Assembly (NCBI GenBank): GCA_902559885.1
Contig: CACEJU010000002.1
Location: forward strand, 1 to 64,000
Direction of reading: 5' to 3'
Origin: an uncultured SAR86 cluster bacterium
GTDB lineage: Bacteria; Pseudomonadota; Gammaproteobacteria; Magnimaribacterales; D2472
DNA length: 64,000 nt
Numbering within the stretch: position 1 is the stretch's first letter; the number at the start of each line of letters is the position of its first letter. Under the pieces are notes generated by a model, which was not told the DNA's origin, did not search any database, and worked only from the letters and a program-made list of their open reading frames with translations. Of this stretch, positions 1 to 11,085 are shown in pieces. Made by a program: the position numbers and the translations under genes.

Positions 1-2
1 GA

Positions 3-722
3 AGATATATACCTTCTAAATTAGAATCTTCAAAAACTATTTTATATTTTCATGGCGGCGGTTATGTGCTTAATAGCATTGATACTCATGATGAGTTAGT
101 TTCGTATATGTCATCAAAAATGGGAGTGGAAATATTCTCTTTAAATTATAATCTCTCTCCTGAAAATAAATTTCCAATTCAGGTAAATCAAGCATATGAA
201 GCATTAAAGGAAATTGAATCTAGATCAGTTAGCATGTCTGATGTATCTCTATGTGGAGATAGCGCGGGTGGGCATTTAGCACTTTCTCTTACAAATAAGC
301 TCATTGAAAACAATCAGCCGCTTCCAGGGAATCAGTTCTTAATATACCCAATGCTTGATCCAAAGATGGAAACAGAATCTTATGAGCTTTTTAAAAAGAA
401 TTTTTTCTTAACCAAAGATACCATGGAGTGGTTTTGGGGATGTTTTAGAAATAAAGAAGCAGACAATGAAGATAAAAAATTTAATATTATGAAAACAAAT
501 GAATGTTTTGAACTTTACCCAGAAACACATATTGTGACTGCTGGATTTGATCCACTATGTGATGAAGCTGAGGAATTTTTATTTATGCTGAATGAAAATG
601 GTGTTAAAGTTCGTCAGTTGCATTATCCAAGGCTTTTTCATGGATTCGCAAATGTAGGCATTCTTTCAGAAGCAAAAAATGCTTTAGATGATTTTTTAAG
701 TGAATATCAAAAGATATTATGA
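3..722 (+). CDS. alpha/beta hydrolase, hormone-sensitive-lipase-like esterase (5' truncated by window edge)
   Basis: The frame is open back to base 3 (RYIPSKLESSKTILYFHGGGYVLNS...), so the listed GTG start at 66 is an artefact. HGGG oxyanion motif and GDSAGG nucleophile motif present. Confidence 0.85.
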   Translation, partial: RYIPSKLESSKTILYFHGGGYVLNSIDTHDELVSYMSSKMGVEIFSLNYNLSPENKFPIQVNQAYEALKEIESRSVSMSDVSLCGDSAGGHLALSLTNKLIENNQPLPGNQFLIYPMLDPKMETESYELFKKNFFLTKDTMEWFWGCFRNKEADNEDKKFNIMKTNECFELYPETHIVTAGFDPLCDEAEEFLFMLNENGVKVRQLHYPRLFHGFANVGILSEAKNALDDFLSEYQKIL

Positions 723-2320
723 CAAATAGTTTAGTAAAAATTTCAAATTTATCAGTTGATTTTGCTGTAAGAGATGGTTCTTTTCGTGCGGTTGATGGAG
801 TATCTTTTGATCTACATAAGAATGAAACGCTTGCGTTAGTTGGGGAGTCTGGTTCAGGAAAGTCCGTTACCGCAATGTCAATTCTTCAGCTCTTACCAAG
901 GCCTCAAGCCACCTTTGGAACCAGCTCATCAATAAAATTTGATGGCAGTGAGATTATTGATGCCTCTTCTGCAGATCTCAGAAAAATAAGAGGAAACATT
1001 ATTTCTATGGTTTTCCAAGAACCAATGACTTCTTTAAACCCTTACCACAGAGTTGGCGATCAGATAACAGAATCAATTTTATTGCACTCAAAGAAAACAA
1101 AGGCTAAAGCAATAGATGAAGCAAAAGATTTAATGAAACTTGTTGAGATAGATGATGTTGATAGGCGGTATAAAGCTTATCCTCATGAATTATCTGGCGG
1201 ACAGAGACAGAGAATTATGATAGCAATGTCTTTGGTTAATAAGCCTCAGCTTTTAATTGCAGATGAGCCAACAACTGCACTTGATGTAACTATTCAAGCT
1301 CAAATACTTGATCTAATGTCAAAACTACAAAATGAATTGGGAATGTCAATTTTGTTTATCACTCACGATCTTGGATTGGTTGAAAAATTCTCTGACAAAG
1401 TATGCGTAATGAAAGATGGTAAAATTGTGGAGCAAGGCAATACTCATGAAGTATTTAAAAATCCAATTCATGAATATACTATTCAACTTTTAAACTCAGA
1501 GCCTAAGCCTAAAAATTCATTCAATCACACAAGCGATCCCTTGCTAGAAATAAGCGATGTTAATGTTTTTTATAACATTAAATCAGAAAGTCTTTTCAAA
1601 TCATCTCAATTTCATGCTGTAAAGAATATAAATTTAGATATTCATAAAAATTCTACAATTGGATTAGTTGGCGAATCAGGTTCTGGTAAATCAACTTTAG
1701 GTAAGGCCATTGCAAACCTTGTTAATTTTGAAGGAAAAATTATTTTTAATGGCAAAGATATTAAGAACCTAACGCAAAAAGAACAAAAGAAAGCCAAAAG
1801 AGATATTCAGATAATATTTCAGGATCCATATGGATCACTTTCACCTCGGATGACTATAGGTGAAATTGTTGGAGAAGGGCTTTCAATACACTTCAGCTTA
1901 ACTAATGAAGAGAAAAATCAGAGAATAGACAAGGTTCTTAGTGATGTTGGAATCGATCCTTCGATGAAAATAAAATATCCTCATGAATTTTCTGGTGGGC
2001 AGAGGCAAAGAATTGCAATAGCAAGATCTTTAATTTTAAATCCAAGTTTTGTTATTTTAGATGAACCAACATCTGCATTAGATAGATCAATACAAATACA
2101 AGTTATCGATTTATTGAAAAAGCTCCAAGATGAATATAGTTTAACTTATCTATTTATAAGCCATGATTTAAAAGTTATCAGAGCAATGTCTGATTATATA
2201 TATGTAATGAAACAAGGAGAGATTGTTGAGCATGGTAAATCAGATATAGTATTTGAGACCCCTCAAGAAGACTATACAAAAAGACTTTTAACAGCAGCAT
2301 TAAAATATGCTACAAATTAA
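719..2320 (+). CDS. ABC transporter ATP-binding protein with two fused ATPase domains (oligo/dipeptide, YejF/DppD-DppF type)
   Basis: Two Walker A motifs (GESGSGKS twice) and two LSGGQ-type signatures ([18 protein letters not shown]); overlaps the upstream stop by 4 nt. Confidence 0.9.
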   Translation: MTNSLVKISNLSVDFAVRDGSFRAVDGVSFDLHKNETLALVGESGSGKSVTAMSILQLLPRPQATFGTSSSIKFDGSEIIDASSADLRKIRGNIISMVFQEPMTSLNPYHRVGDQITESILLHSKKTKAKAIDEAKDLMKLVEIDDVDRRYKAYPHELSGGQRQRIMIAMSLVNKPQLLIADEPTTALDVTIQAQILDLMSKLQNELGMSILFITHDLGLVEKFSDKVCVMKDGKIVEQGNTHEVFKNPIHEYTIQLLNSEPKPKNSFNHTSDPLLEISDVNVFYNIKSESLFKSSQFHAVKNINLDIHKNSTIGLVGESGSGKSTLGKAIANLVNFEGKIIFNGKDIKNLTQKEQKKAKRDIQIIFQDPYGSLSPRMTIGEIVGEGLSIHFSLTNEEKNQRIDKVLSDVGIDPSMKIKYPHEFSGGQRQRIAIARSLILNPSFVILDEPTSALDRSIQIQVIDLLKKLQDEYSLTYLFISHDLKVIRAMSDYIYVMKQGEIVEHGKSDIVFETPQEDYTKRLLTAALKYATN

Positions 2321-2325
2321 ATAAT

Positions 2326-3981
2326 ATGACTAGAAAATATTCAAAACAATTAGTTGATGGCCCAAATCAAGCAGCTTCAAGATCTATGCTAAGAGGAGCA
2401 GGATTTGAAGATGAAGATTTTCAAAAACCATTCATAGGCATAGCATCTACTGGTGCAAAGGTTACACCATGTAACATGCATATCAATGAACTTGCAGAAG
2501 TTGTTGAAGAATCTATAAAACAATCAAATGGTAAAGGCATTCTCTTTAATACTATTACTGTCTCTGATGGGATCTCAATGGGAACTCAAGGAATGAAATA
2601 TTCATTAATTTCTAGAGAGGTGATAGCAGATTCAATAGAAACTGTTGTAGGTTGCTTAGGTTATGACGGCGTTGTTGCTATAGGAGGCTGTGACAAAAAT
2701 ATGCCTGGATGCATTATGGGATTAGCAAGGTTGAACAGGCCCTCGTTATTTATATATGGAGGCTCAATAAAGCCAAGCGATGAAAATACTGACTATGTGA
2801 CCGTGTGCGAAAAGACTGGTGAATTTGCAAAGGGCTCAATCTCAGAACCAGAATTAATTCATGTAGAAAAAGTTTCTGTTAAAGGGCCAGGATCTTGTGG
2901 AGGAATGTATACAGCTAATACTATGGCGTCAGCAATAGAGGCGCTAGGCATGAGTTTACCAGGCAGCAGCAGCCAAGATGCTATTTCTAAAGATAAGAAA
3001 AATGACTGCATGGATGCTGGCAAGGCAGTTATGAATTTAGTTGAAAAAGATATAAAGCCATCTGATATTATGACAAAAAAAGCTTTTGAAAACGCCATAA
3101 CAATTGTTATTGCACTTGGAGGATCAACTAATGCAGTCCTTCATTTATTAGCAATGGCATATACAATTGGTGTTGATCTTCAATTAGATGACTTTACTAG
3201 GATTGGAAAAAATACCCCAGTTCTTGCTGACCTCAAACCATTTGGATCTCATTTTATGTCAGAATTAAATGCTACAGGTGGTATACAGCCTCTTATGAAA
3301 ATGTTACTTGAAAATAATTTACTTCATGGAGATTGTTTAACAGTTACTGGAAAAACTTTAGCTGAAAACCTAGCTAATATAGAGCCATATAAAAATGATG
3401 CCATTATTAAGCATATAAATGATCCTATTAAAAATTCTAGCCATTTAAGAATTCTGTATGGCAACCTAGCTGAAGAAGGCGCTGTAGCAAAGATTACTGG
3501 TAAGGAAGGTGAAAGTTTTACAGGCACCGCAAAAGTTTTTGACTCAGAGGAAGAGGGTGTCCAAGCAATTCTCGATAATAAAATTGAGGCTGGAGATGTT
3601 GTCGTTATAAGATTTGAAGGACCAAAAGGTGGGCCCGGTATGCGTGAAATGCTTAAACCAACTTCAGCGATAATGGGGCAAGGATTAGGTGATAAAGTTG
3701 CTTTCATAACTGATGGAAGATTTTCAGGTGGAACTCATGGATTTGTAGTTGGTCATATAACTCCCGAAGCTGCAGATGGAGGAGTCCTTGCGATTGTAGA
3801 AAATGGAGATCAAATTACAATCGATGCAATAACTGATAAAATTTCTCTTGATGTAGACCAAGACAAAATTGATAATCGTCTTAGAAATTGGAAAAACCCA
3901 AATAAAGTTCCTACTAAAGGAGTGCTTGCAAAATATTCTAAAATAGTAAAATCAGCCAGTTTAGGTGCAATAACAGATTAA
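2326..3981 (+). CDS. ilvD: dihydroxy-acid dehydratase
   Basis: 551 aa; [10 protein letters not shown] and [14 protein letters not shown] Fe-S/active-site motifs; [19 protein letters not shown] near the C-terminus. Confidence 0.97.
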   Translation: MTRKYSKQLVDGPNQAASRSMLRGAGFEDEDFQKPFIGIASTGAKVTPCNMHINELAEVVEESIKQSNGKGILFNTITVSDGISMGTQGMKYSLISREVIADSIETVVGCLGYDGVVAIGGCDKNMPGCIMGLARLNRPSLFIYGGSIKPSDENTDYVTVCEKTGEFAKGSISEPELIHVEKVSVKGPGSCGGMYTANTMASAIEALGMSLPGSSSQDAISKDKKNDCMDAGKAVMNLVEKDIKPSDIMTKKAFENAITIVIALGGSTNAVLHLLAMAYTIGVDLQLDDFTRIGKNTPVLADLKPFGSHFMSELNATGGIQPLMKMLLENNLLHGDCLTVTGKTLAENLANIEPYKNDAIIKHINDPIKNSSHLRILYGNLAEEGAVAKITGKEGESFTGTAKVFDSEEEGVQAILDNKIEAGDVVVIRFEGPKGGPGMREMLKPTSAIMGQGLGDKVAFITDGRFSGGTHGFVVGHITPEAADGGVLAIVENGDQITIDAITDKISLDVDQDKIDNRLRNWKNPNKVPTKGVLAKYSKIVKSASLGAITD

Positions 3982-4976
3982 TGACTACTGACAGAAAATT
4001 CCCATCCACGAGACTAAGAAGGCTTAGGCTTAATTCATCTATTCAAAATTTAGTTGCAGAGACTCAGCTAATGAAAACTGATTTAATCCAGCCAATATTT
4101 ATAAAAGAAGGCTTGAAAGGGATTGAGCAAATTGAAAGCCTTCCTGGCATCAACAGGTATGGCTCAGATGCAGTTTTAAATGAAGTTGAAGACTTAGCTA
4201 ACTTAAATATTGGGGCAATAGCCATATTTCCAGTTATAGATCCTGCCAAGAAAGATAATCATGGTTCTGAGGCCACAAATGATAATAACTTTTTAGTTAA
4301 TGAGATTAAAAAAATTAAAGCTGAGTTTCCAGAAGTGTTATTAATCTCAGATGTTGCTTTAGACCCATACACAACTCATGGGCATGACGGAATCATGGAT
4401 GAAAGTGGATATGTCGATAATGATAAAACATTAAAAATACTAAGGGATCAATCATTGATATTAGCAGAAGCTGGCGCAGATATTATTGCTCCATCAGATA
4501 TGATGGATGGAAGAGTTGGTGTTATTAGAGATGCATTAGAAAAAAACGGATTTATAAACACAATTATTTTATCTTATGCTGCAAAATACAATTCACAATT
4601 TTATGGACCATTTAGAGATGCTGTTGGCTCTTCAGCCAACTTAGGCAAATCATCTAAATCTTCATATCAAATGGCATTTACTAACAGTGACGAGGCTCTT
4701 CATGAGGTTGCACTTGATATAAAAGAAGGAGCAGACATAGTTATGGTAAAACCTGGAATGCCATATTTAGATATAATTTACAGGATCAAAAAAGAATTTA
4801 AGATCCCAACATTTGCATATCAAGTAAGTGGTGAATATTCGATGATAAAAAATGCCATTGAAAAGGGATGGATTGATAGGGGTGTTATGTTAGAATCGTT
4901 AACATCATTAAAAAGAGCTGGGTCGGATGCAATTTTGACTTATGCAGCTAAAGAAATTTCGAAGGAGTTATTATAA
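3981..4976 (+). CDS. hemB: delta-aminolevulinic acid dehydratase (porphobilinogen synthase)
   Basis: 331 aa; DVALDPYTTHGHDG, ADIIAPSDMMDGRVG and MVKPGMPYLDI motifs. Confidence 0.96.
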   Translation: MTTDRKFPSTRLRRLRLNSSIQNLVAETQLMKTDLIQPIFIKEGLKGIEQIESLPGINRYGSDAVLNEVEDLANLNIGAIAIFPVIDPAKKDNHGSEATNDNNFLVNEIKKIKAEFPEVLLISDVALDPYTTHGHDGIMDESGYVDNDKTLKILRDQSLILAEAGADIIAPSDMMDGRVGVIRDALEKNGFINTIILSYAAKYNSQFYGPFRDAVGSSANLGKSSKSSYQMAFTNSDEALHEVALDIKEGADIVMVKPGMPYLDIIYRIKKEFKIPTFAYQVSGEYSMIKNAIEKGWIDRGVMLESLTSLKRAGSDAILTYAAKEISKELL

Positions 4977-5300
4977 ATGAGCATTGTTAAGGAAATATCA
5001 CAAGATAATTTTGACGCGGATGTATTGGGCTCTGATAAACCTGTTCTTGTAGATTTCTGGGCGGAATGGTGCGGGCCTTGCAAACAACTTGCTCCAACAA
5101 TTAGCGAGATAGCTCAAAATAATGAAGGCAAACTTGATGTTGTCAAGATTGATGTAGATGCTAATAGAGATTTGGCAGTACAATATGGAATCAGATCTAT
5201 TCCTACTTTAATGATTTTTAAAGATGGTGAGGCTGTAGGAACCGAAATAGGGGCATTATCAAAACAACAACTTGAAGAATTTGTTTTACAAGTTTTATAA
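4977..5300 (+). CDS. trxA: thioredoxin
   Basis: 107 aa with WAEWCGPCK active site; located upstream of rho. Confidence 0.97.
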   Translation: MSIVKEISQDNFDADVLGSDKPVLVDFWAEWCGPCKQLAPTISEIAQNNEGKLDVVKIDVDANRDLAVQYGIRSIPTLMIFKDGEAVGTEIGALSKQQLEEFVLQVL

Positions 5301-5399
5301 AAAAAGCTTTAAAACAGTAAAAAAAAGAATTATTATTGATTTATCTGAAGTATAAATCGTCGATTTAATCCACAAATCATCACATTTTAGGGGTAAAAA

Positions 5400-6677
5400 A
5401 TGAATCTTTCTGAAATAAAAGATAAACCAATTAGCGAGCTTGTTGAAATAGCTTCGGGTTTCGGAATTGAAGATGTCGGAAGACTCAAAAAACAAGACAT
5501 TATATTTAAAATATTTAAACATAAAGCATCTGAGGGTAATGATATATATGGTGGTGGTGTCCTCGAAATACTCAATGATGGATTTGGTTTTTTAAGATCT
5601 CCTCAAGGTTCATATTGTGCAAATACTGATGATATATACGTATCTCCAAGCCAAATAAGAAAGTTTGGTTTAAGAAAGGGTGATACTGTTCAGGGCAAAA
5701 TTAGAACGCCGAAAGATCAAGAAAGATACTTTGCTTTAATTAAAGTAGATACTATTAATGGTGAAGAGCCAGCTCAAACAAAAAATAAAATACTCTTTGA
5801 AAATTTAACACCATTATTTCCAAATGAAAGAATGCTACTTGAGCAAGGAAGTGGCTCAAATGAAGATCTTTCATCAAGAATAATTGATTTAATAGCCCCA
5901 ATAGGTAAGGGACAAAGAGGTCTAATTGTTTCTCCTCCGAAAGCTGGTAAAACATTAATGCTTCAAAGCATTGCTCATTCTATTACAAGCAATAATCCAG
6001 AGGTTGAATTAATAGTACTTTTAATTGATGAGCGTCCTGAAGAGGTTACTGAGATGTCTAGAACCGTTAGAGGAGAGGTTGTTGCTAGTACATTTGATGA
6101 GCCCCCATCAAGACATGTCCAAGTAGCAAATATGGTTATTGAAAAAGCTAAAAGACTTGTTGAACATAAAAAAGATGTAGTAATTCTGCTTGATTCCATA
6201 ACTAGACTGGGAAGAGCTTACAATGCAGTTCAACCTGCTTCTGGAAAAATTCTATCTGGTGGTGTTGATTCCAATGCTCTAGAGAGACCAAAGAGATTTT
6301 TTGGAGCAGCAAGAAATCTTGAAGAAGGTGGAAGTTTAACTATCATTGCCACTGCTTTAGTGGATACTGGTTCAAAAATGGATGAAGTTATTTATGAGGA
6401 ATTCAAAGGAACTGGTAATATGGAAATCCATCTAGAAAGAAAAATAGCTGAAAAGAGAATATTTCCAGCTATTAATATAAGAAGATCAGGTACTAGAAGA
6501 GAAGATCTACTAACTTCGGATGAAGAGCTTCAAAGAATGTGGGTTCTTCGTAAAATTCTTGATGAAATGGAGGATGCTCAAGGTATTCAGTTTTTAATCG
6601 ATAGACTTAAGTCATTCAAGACAAATGAAGAGTTTTTCTCTTCAATGAAATCAGGAAACGGTAAAAAAACTAAGTAA
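5400..6677 (+). CDS. rho: transcription termination factor Rho
   Basis: 425 aa; Rho N-terminal RNA-binding region, [18 protein letters not shown]-loop, [12 protein letters not shown]. Confidence 0.98.
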   Translation: MNLSEIKDKPISELVEIASGFGIEDVGRLKKQDIIFKIFKHKASEGNDIYGGGVLEILNDGFGFLRSPQGSYCANTDDIYVSPSQIRKFGLRKGDTVQGKIRTPKDQERYFALIKVDTINGEEPAQTKNKILFENLTPLFPNERMLLEQGSGSNEDLSSRIIDLIAPIGKGQRGLIVSPPKAGKTLMLQSIAHSITSNNPEVELIVLLIDERPEEVTEMSRTVRGEVVASTFDEPPSRHVQVANMVIEKAKRLVEHKKDVVILLDSITRLGRAYNAVQPASGKILSGGVDSNALERPKRFFGAARNLEEGGSLTIIATALVDTGSKMDEVIYEEFKGTGNMEIHLERKIAEKRIFPAINIRRSGTRREDLLTSDEELQRMWVLRKILDEMEDAQGIQFLIDRLKSFKTNEEFFSSMKSGNGKKTK

Positions 6678-7389
6678 GGCTTAAGGCTCTTGTTAACAAA
6701 GAGCCATCATTAAATTCATCTTGAAAATATAATTCCATTCCTTGGATTTTTGAATCATGACAAATATTTTGTGCTTTGGCGAAGATGCTCTGAGATGCAA
6801 ATAGAAATTTTTTATTTAATAGGTTCTCTATCTTACAATATTCAAAAATTTTTTTAAAAGTAAGGCTGTTGAATATTAAAATAACATCTACATTTTTATT
6901 ATCGATTTTTAAAATCTCAGATTTATTATAAATTAGCTCAAAACAGTAAATAGTGTCAGCATTAGCTTTAAGTTTTGATTGAATATAATTATTTGAATGC
7001 TTGCCACAAAATATCAATGATTTTGTATTTTTATCAATCATCTCATAAAGCCCAGCAGCAGATTGATTTTTTGGTGATATTGATTCTACTCCAATAGCCT
7101 TTAGAGCAGCCGAAGTCTTTTCACCCACTGAATAAAAATTATTTTCTAGACTACTAAGATCATGAGATTCACCAATTAAGTTAATCCCTTTTGTTACAGA
7201 GGTTTGGCTTAGAAAAATTATATTCTTATAGCCTGATATATTTTTTATAAAGGACTCCCAAATTTCATTATCCTCTTTTGCATCTATTATTTCTGACATA
7301 TAAATATTTAAAATATCTATGTTTAATCTTGATGATGCCTTGTTCAGATTTTCTGATAATGATTTTGGTCTAGTATTAATAATAGTCAT
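6670..7389 (-). CDS. hemD: uroporphyrinogen-III synthase (divergent)
   Basis: 239 aa, overlaps hemC by 4 nt; position and general HemD pattern. Confidence 0.8.
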   Translation of the reverse strand: MTIINTRPKSLSENLNKASSRLNIDILNIYMSEIIDAKEDNEIWESFIKNISGYKNIIFLSQTSVTKGINLIGESHDLSSLENNFYSVGEKTSAALKAIGVESISPKNQSAAGLYEMIDKNTKSLIFCGKHSNNYIQSKLKANADTIYCFELIYNKSEILKIDNKNVDVILIFNSLTFKKIFEYCKIENLLNKKFLFASQSIFAKAQNICHDSKIQGMELYFQDEFNDGSLLTRALSLT

Positions 7390-8291
7390 CTTCGAATAAT
7401 TTCTTTAGCATTATTTTCGATAAAGTATTGTGACAACTTAGATATCTGATCATCAAGATTTGTATAATCAGAAGTCTCTTCAGAGTAAATGCTAACACTA
7501 CCATCCAAACAGCTTACTTTTGCTTTTATTAACAGATTATTTTTTTCAATTTCCTTTATTAAAATTGAAATTGGAGAAAGACATTCTCCATCCATAGATG
7601 CAACAAAATTTCTTTCAGCATTTGCTATCGCTAGGTCTTTATTCGATGTTAAGTTTTTAAAAATTTTTATAATTTTATTATTTGATGAAAGGCACTCTAT
7701 GCCAATATAACCTTGGGATGCTGCCGGTATCATGAAATCTATTTCAAAAACATTAAACTCGGTTAGATCTAAATTTAGTCTATTAATGGCAGCCTTAGCC
7801 ATAATAATTCCATCAAATTGCTCATCTTTAAGTTTATCAATTCTTGTTTCTATATTTCCTCTAATTGGCTTAACTCGGGTTTCAGGATATTTTTCAAGCA
7901 ACTGAGATGCCCTTCTTGGACTAGAAGTTCCTATCTCAAATGTATTATTTGCTAACTCATCCAAGTTAGAGATTTTTTTCGAAATAAAAATATCACTTGG
8001 ATCCTCTCTATCTAAAACTCCACAAATTATAAAATTATTTTCAATTTGAGAGGGCACGTCTTTAAGGCTATGAACTGCAATATCAACCTCTAATTTTTCT
8101 AAGTTTCTTTCAAGTTTAGATATAAATACTCCTTTGCCACCTATCTCATGCAAAGGCTTTTCAGTAAGATCGCCATCAGAGTCTGATGAAATGATTTCAT
8201 TTTCAAAATTATTTGCTGTTAAAATTTTGCTAACTTTCTCTGCCTGAAAGAGCGCTAAGGGAGATTTTCTAGTTCCAATTCTAATCTTCAT
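7386..8291 (-). CDS. hemC: hydroxymethylbilane synthase
   Basis: IRIGTRKSPLALFQAE start, HSLKDVP, GTSSPRRASQL, and dipyrromethane cysteine context MDGECLSPI. Confidence 0.96.
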   Translation of the reverse strand: MKIRIGTRKSPLALFQAEKVSKILTANNFENEIISSDSDGDLTEKPLHEIGGKGVFISKLERNLEKLEVDIAVHSLKDVPSQIENNFIICGVLDREDPSDIFISKKISNLDELANNTFEIGTSSPRRASQLLEKYPETRVKPIRGNIETRIDKLKDEQFDGIIMAKAAINRLNLDLTEFNVFEIDFMIPAASQGYIGIECLSSNNKIIKIFKNLTSNKDLAIANAERNFVASMDGECLSPISILIKEIEKNNLLIKAKVSCLDGSVSIYSEETSDYTNLDDQISKLSQYFIENNAKEIIRR

Positions 8292-8838
8292 TTTTTATTA
8301 AATATGCCTTAACTTCGCCAAGCTTTTTTTCTTTTAATACAGAAAAATTATTTGGAAGTTCAAAACTTTCTCTTTTGCTCATTTCAATATAGATTTTACA
8401 TGAGGATTTTAAGTTTTTATGCTCCGCTAATATTTTTAATATTTTTGTTACATAATCTTTATCAAATGGTGGGTCTATAAAAATAAAATCAAATGCAGTT
8501 AGCTCATTCCTTTTAACCCACACAAAGGCATCTAAAAAGTAGCTTTGAAACCTATCCTCAAACTTAAATAATTTATTATTATTAATTATGTTGAGATAAC
8601 ATTTTTTATTTTTTTCTATAACTGTTAAAGATGCAGCTCCTCTTGATAATGCCTCAAATGCAAGAGAGCCTGAGCCGGAAAAGAGATCTAAGCAATGAGC
8701 ATCCTCTATTTCAAATTGTATCCAATTGAATAAGATTTCTTTTAACTTACCAGACGTTGGTCTCAGAGCATCATTATGATCAAAGGCTATTTTTTGTCCT
8801 CTGTGTGTACCACCAATTATTTGTAAATATTTTTTCAC
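8281..8838 (-). CDS. rsmD: 16S rRNA (guanine(966)-N(2))-methyltransferase
   Basis: GGTHRGQKI...RPTSGKLKEILFNW, LDLFSGSGSLAFEALSRG, and DPPF motif. Confidence 0.92.
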   Translation of the reverse strand: MKKYLQIIGGTHRGQKIAFDHNDALRPTSGKLKEILFNWIQFEIEDAHCLDLFSGSGSLAFEALSRGAASLTVIEKNKKCYLNIINNNKLFKFEDRFQSYFLDAFVWVKRNELTAFDFIFIDPPFDKDYVTKILKILAEHKNLKSSCKIYIEMSKRESFELPNNFSVLKEKKLGEVKAYLIKNED

Positions 8839-8905
8839 AATGTATTTTGCACTTTTTAAGTTCCATAAAGAACTATAGGTGTTGAAAATAAGTATAATTC
8901 AATTC

Positions 8906-9367
8906 ATGGATATTCAAGAAAAGTTTAGAACTGCAATGAGAGGATTTTTTGCCTCTGTTTCTGTTATGGCTCTAAAAAATAGTAATGGTTTTTTTGCTAT
9001 TACTGTTTCATCTGTTACCTCGATATCCTTAGATCCTCCATCTTTATTGGTATGTATCAATAAGGATTCTCGAATTCATTCCGAGTTATTAGAGGGCGAA
9101 TTAGTAAGCATTAATCTTCTAACTAAAGATCAACAGCATATATCTGAAAAATGTAGTAATTCGTTATTAGAAGGTGAAAGATTTGATCAAGAGTACTGGG
9201 ATATCGAAAACACTCCTATTGTAAAAAATGCTCAAGCTAACTTTTTATGTAAAATTTCTAATATGATTGATCATGGCACTCATTCAATTTTGCTTTTAGA
9301 TGTTCAAGATGTTGAGCACCTTGATAAGATCAATACATTAAGTTACATAAACGGCAAATACGTTTAA
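8906..9367 (+). CDS. flavin reductase family protein (FMN-binding)
   Basis: FRTAMRGFFASVSVMAL...AITVSSVTSISLDPPSLLVCIN is typical of flavin reductases. ATG at 8906 preferred over the listed 8879 start because a TATAAT box ends 7 nt before it. Confidence 0.8.
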   Translation: MDIQEKFRTAMRGFFASVSVMALKNSNGFFAITVSSVTSISLDPPSLLVCINKDSRIHSELLEGELVSINLLTKDQQHISEKCSNSLLEGERFDQEYWDIENTPIVKNAQANFLCKISNMIDHGTHSILLLDVQDVEHLDKINTLSYINGKYV

Positions 9368-9408
9368 ACAGATTTAGCTTTCTAATAATGAAATAACTAT
9401 TAAAGTAG

Positions 9409-10026
9409 CTAGCTCTGAATGATACCTGTTAAAACTTTATCTAAGTGAAAATCTAGGTTACCACCAATTATAGTGGCACTTGAAATTGGCCCTAAAGTTT
9501 GCTCAGGGTCTAATTGATCAACTATCGCAACCTTCCTTAATATACCAACTAGACCATGCAACATTGACCATAAAGTTATGCATTTATATGCAATTACCTC
9601 TTCCGGATCATTTGAAAGCTTTGAAAAGCTTAATCGCATATTCTCATATGTATCATTTGCACAATCCAATAAGTCAGGATAATTAGAAAAATCACCAACT
9701 GCAGTTCCAAACATCAAATCATAGGTATTTGCATGTTCCAAGCCAAAGTTAATATAGTTCACACCTTTCTCAACCAACTCTTTTTTAGTAACTTTTTTTG
9801 ATGTATCTATATTTGTAGCTAAACTCAGCTTTTTAAAACCCTCCATAGCAACAGAAGCATATAAAGATTCTTTGGTTTTGAAATGCCTATATGGAGCCGT
9901 TTGCGATACATTACTTTCTTTTGCTAGCTTTCTAATACTGAGGTTTGCATACCCTTCAGATTCACATATCTTAACCGCACAAGCTGTTAGCTCTTCTTTT
10001 AAATTGCCGTGATGATAATTTTTCAT
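9409..10026 (-). CDS. TetR/AcrR family transcriptional regulator (WHG-type C-terminal domain likely)
   Basis: MKNYHHGNLKEEL...LSIRKLAKESNVSQTAPYRHFKTKESLYASVA HTH. Start moved from 10089 to the Met of MKNYHHG. Confidence 0.88.
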   Translation of the reverse strand: MKNYHHGNLKEELTACAVKICESEGYANLSIRKLAKESNVSQTAPYRHFKTKESLYASVAMEGFKKLSLATNIDTSKKVTKKELVEKGVNYINFGLEHANTYDLMFGTAVGDFSNYPDLLDCANDTYENMRLSFSKLSNDPEEVIAYKCITLWSMLHGLVGILRKVAIVDQLDPEQTLGPISSATIIGGNLDFHLDKVLTGIIQS

Positions 10027-10045
10027 TAAAAAGTCATTTGAAATG

Positions 10046-10080
10046 TTGACAGTGCTAACATTATCGTAGTATGTTAACGC
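10046..10080. promoter_or_regulatory. predicted promoter with overlapping inverted-repeat operator between tetR and the RND efflux genes
   Basis: TTGACA at 10046-10051; inverted repeat GTGCTAACAT (10052-10061) / ATGTTAACGC (10071-10080), 8 of 10 complementary. Confidence 0.55.
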
Positions 10081-10098
10081 TGCAAACATTAATTCTAT

Positions 10099-11085
10099 AT
10101 GAAAATTTTTTTTAAAGACAGCTTATTATCATTATTTCTATTACAAAGTGCTTTTGTTTTTGCCAATTCCAACCTTGAAGTTTTAGAGATTCAGAAGCAG
10201 TCCAAGTATCAAATTAATAAAGAATTTCCAGGAATTTTGCTCCCCTATGAACAATCAAAACTTGCATTTCAAATACCAGGTAGATTGGAATTAGTTTATG
10301 TTGATATTGGTGATAAAGTTAGTAAAGGGCAGGTACTTGCTGAACTTGATAATAGTGAAATCACAGCACAGCTCAATCAAGCAAAGGCAAGCTACAATCT
10401 TTCTTCACAAATTTTATCAAGATTTAAAGATTTAAGAGAAAAGGGGCATATTTCAATTCAAGATTTAGATAAAGCTCAGTCAGATTATCAGGCATCAAAA
10501 GCAATGAAAGAGTTTTATGAAGTTAAGCTAAATCAGACAAAACTTATTGCTCCATTTAATGGAATAATTCAAGAAAGATTTTATGACACAGGCTCAGTAA
10601 TATCTGGTGCAATGCCTATTCTAGAGATTTTAGGCACTGACTATGTTGAGGCTCATGTCACCATTCCATTAAATGTTTCTAATGACTTAATTGTTGGAAA
10701 TAGATATAGCTTTACTCTAAATGATAATAATGTTGAAGCAAGATTTACACGCATATCGCCAATGTCTAAATCTGGGACAGAATCAAAACTTGCAATTTTT
10801 ACTTTTGATAATTTCTATACCCCTGGAGTAATTGCTAATCTTAAGCTTAGTATTGAACAGTTTAAAAGAGGTGTATGGGTGCCTTTTAAATCTCTTTCAC
10901 AATCAGATCAAGGGTTATGGACAATATATACCTTAGAAAATAATAAGGTAGTTAGAGATATCGTTGAAATAATTTATTTTGAGGATGAATATGCTTTCAT
11001 TGATGGCACCATCCAAAATGGAGACTTAGTAATACTTGGAGGAGCCTCAAAGATAGTAGCTGGAAAAGTCATTAATTCTCAATGA
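10099..11085 (+). CDS. efflux RND transporter periplasmic adaptor subunit (HlyD/AcrA type)
   Basis: Signal peptide, PGRLELVYVDIGDKVSKGQVLAELDNSE lipoyl-like motif, ATG-overlap with the RND gene. Confidence 0.92.
   Translation: MKIFFKDSLLSLFLLQSAFVFANSNLEVLEIQKQSKYQINKEFPGILLPYEQSKLAFQIPGRLELVYVDIGDKVSKGQVLAELDNSEITAQLNQAKASYNLSSQILSRFKDLREKGHISIQDLDKAQSDYQASKAMKEFYEVKLNQTKLIAPFNGIIQERFYDTGSVISGAMPILEILGTDYVEAHVTIPLNVSNDLIVGNRYSFTLNDNNVEARFTRISPMSKSGTESKLAIFTFDNFYTPGVIANLKLSIEQFKRGVWVPFKSLSQSDQGLWTIYTLENNKVVRDIVEIIYFEDEYAFIDGTIQNGDLVILGGASKIVAGKVINSQ

Noticed and set aside
2859-3707. Antisense ORFs within ilvD (79 and 127 aa)
   Set aside because: Overlap a strongly conserved CDS; low-complexity composition and no supporting signals.
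5300-5399. A small gene or structured RNA between trxA and rho
   Set aside because: AT-rich, no credible ORF or strong stem; probably just the rho promoter/leader.
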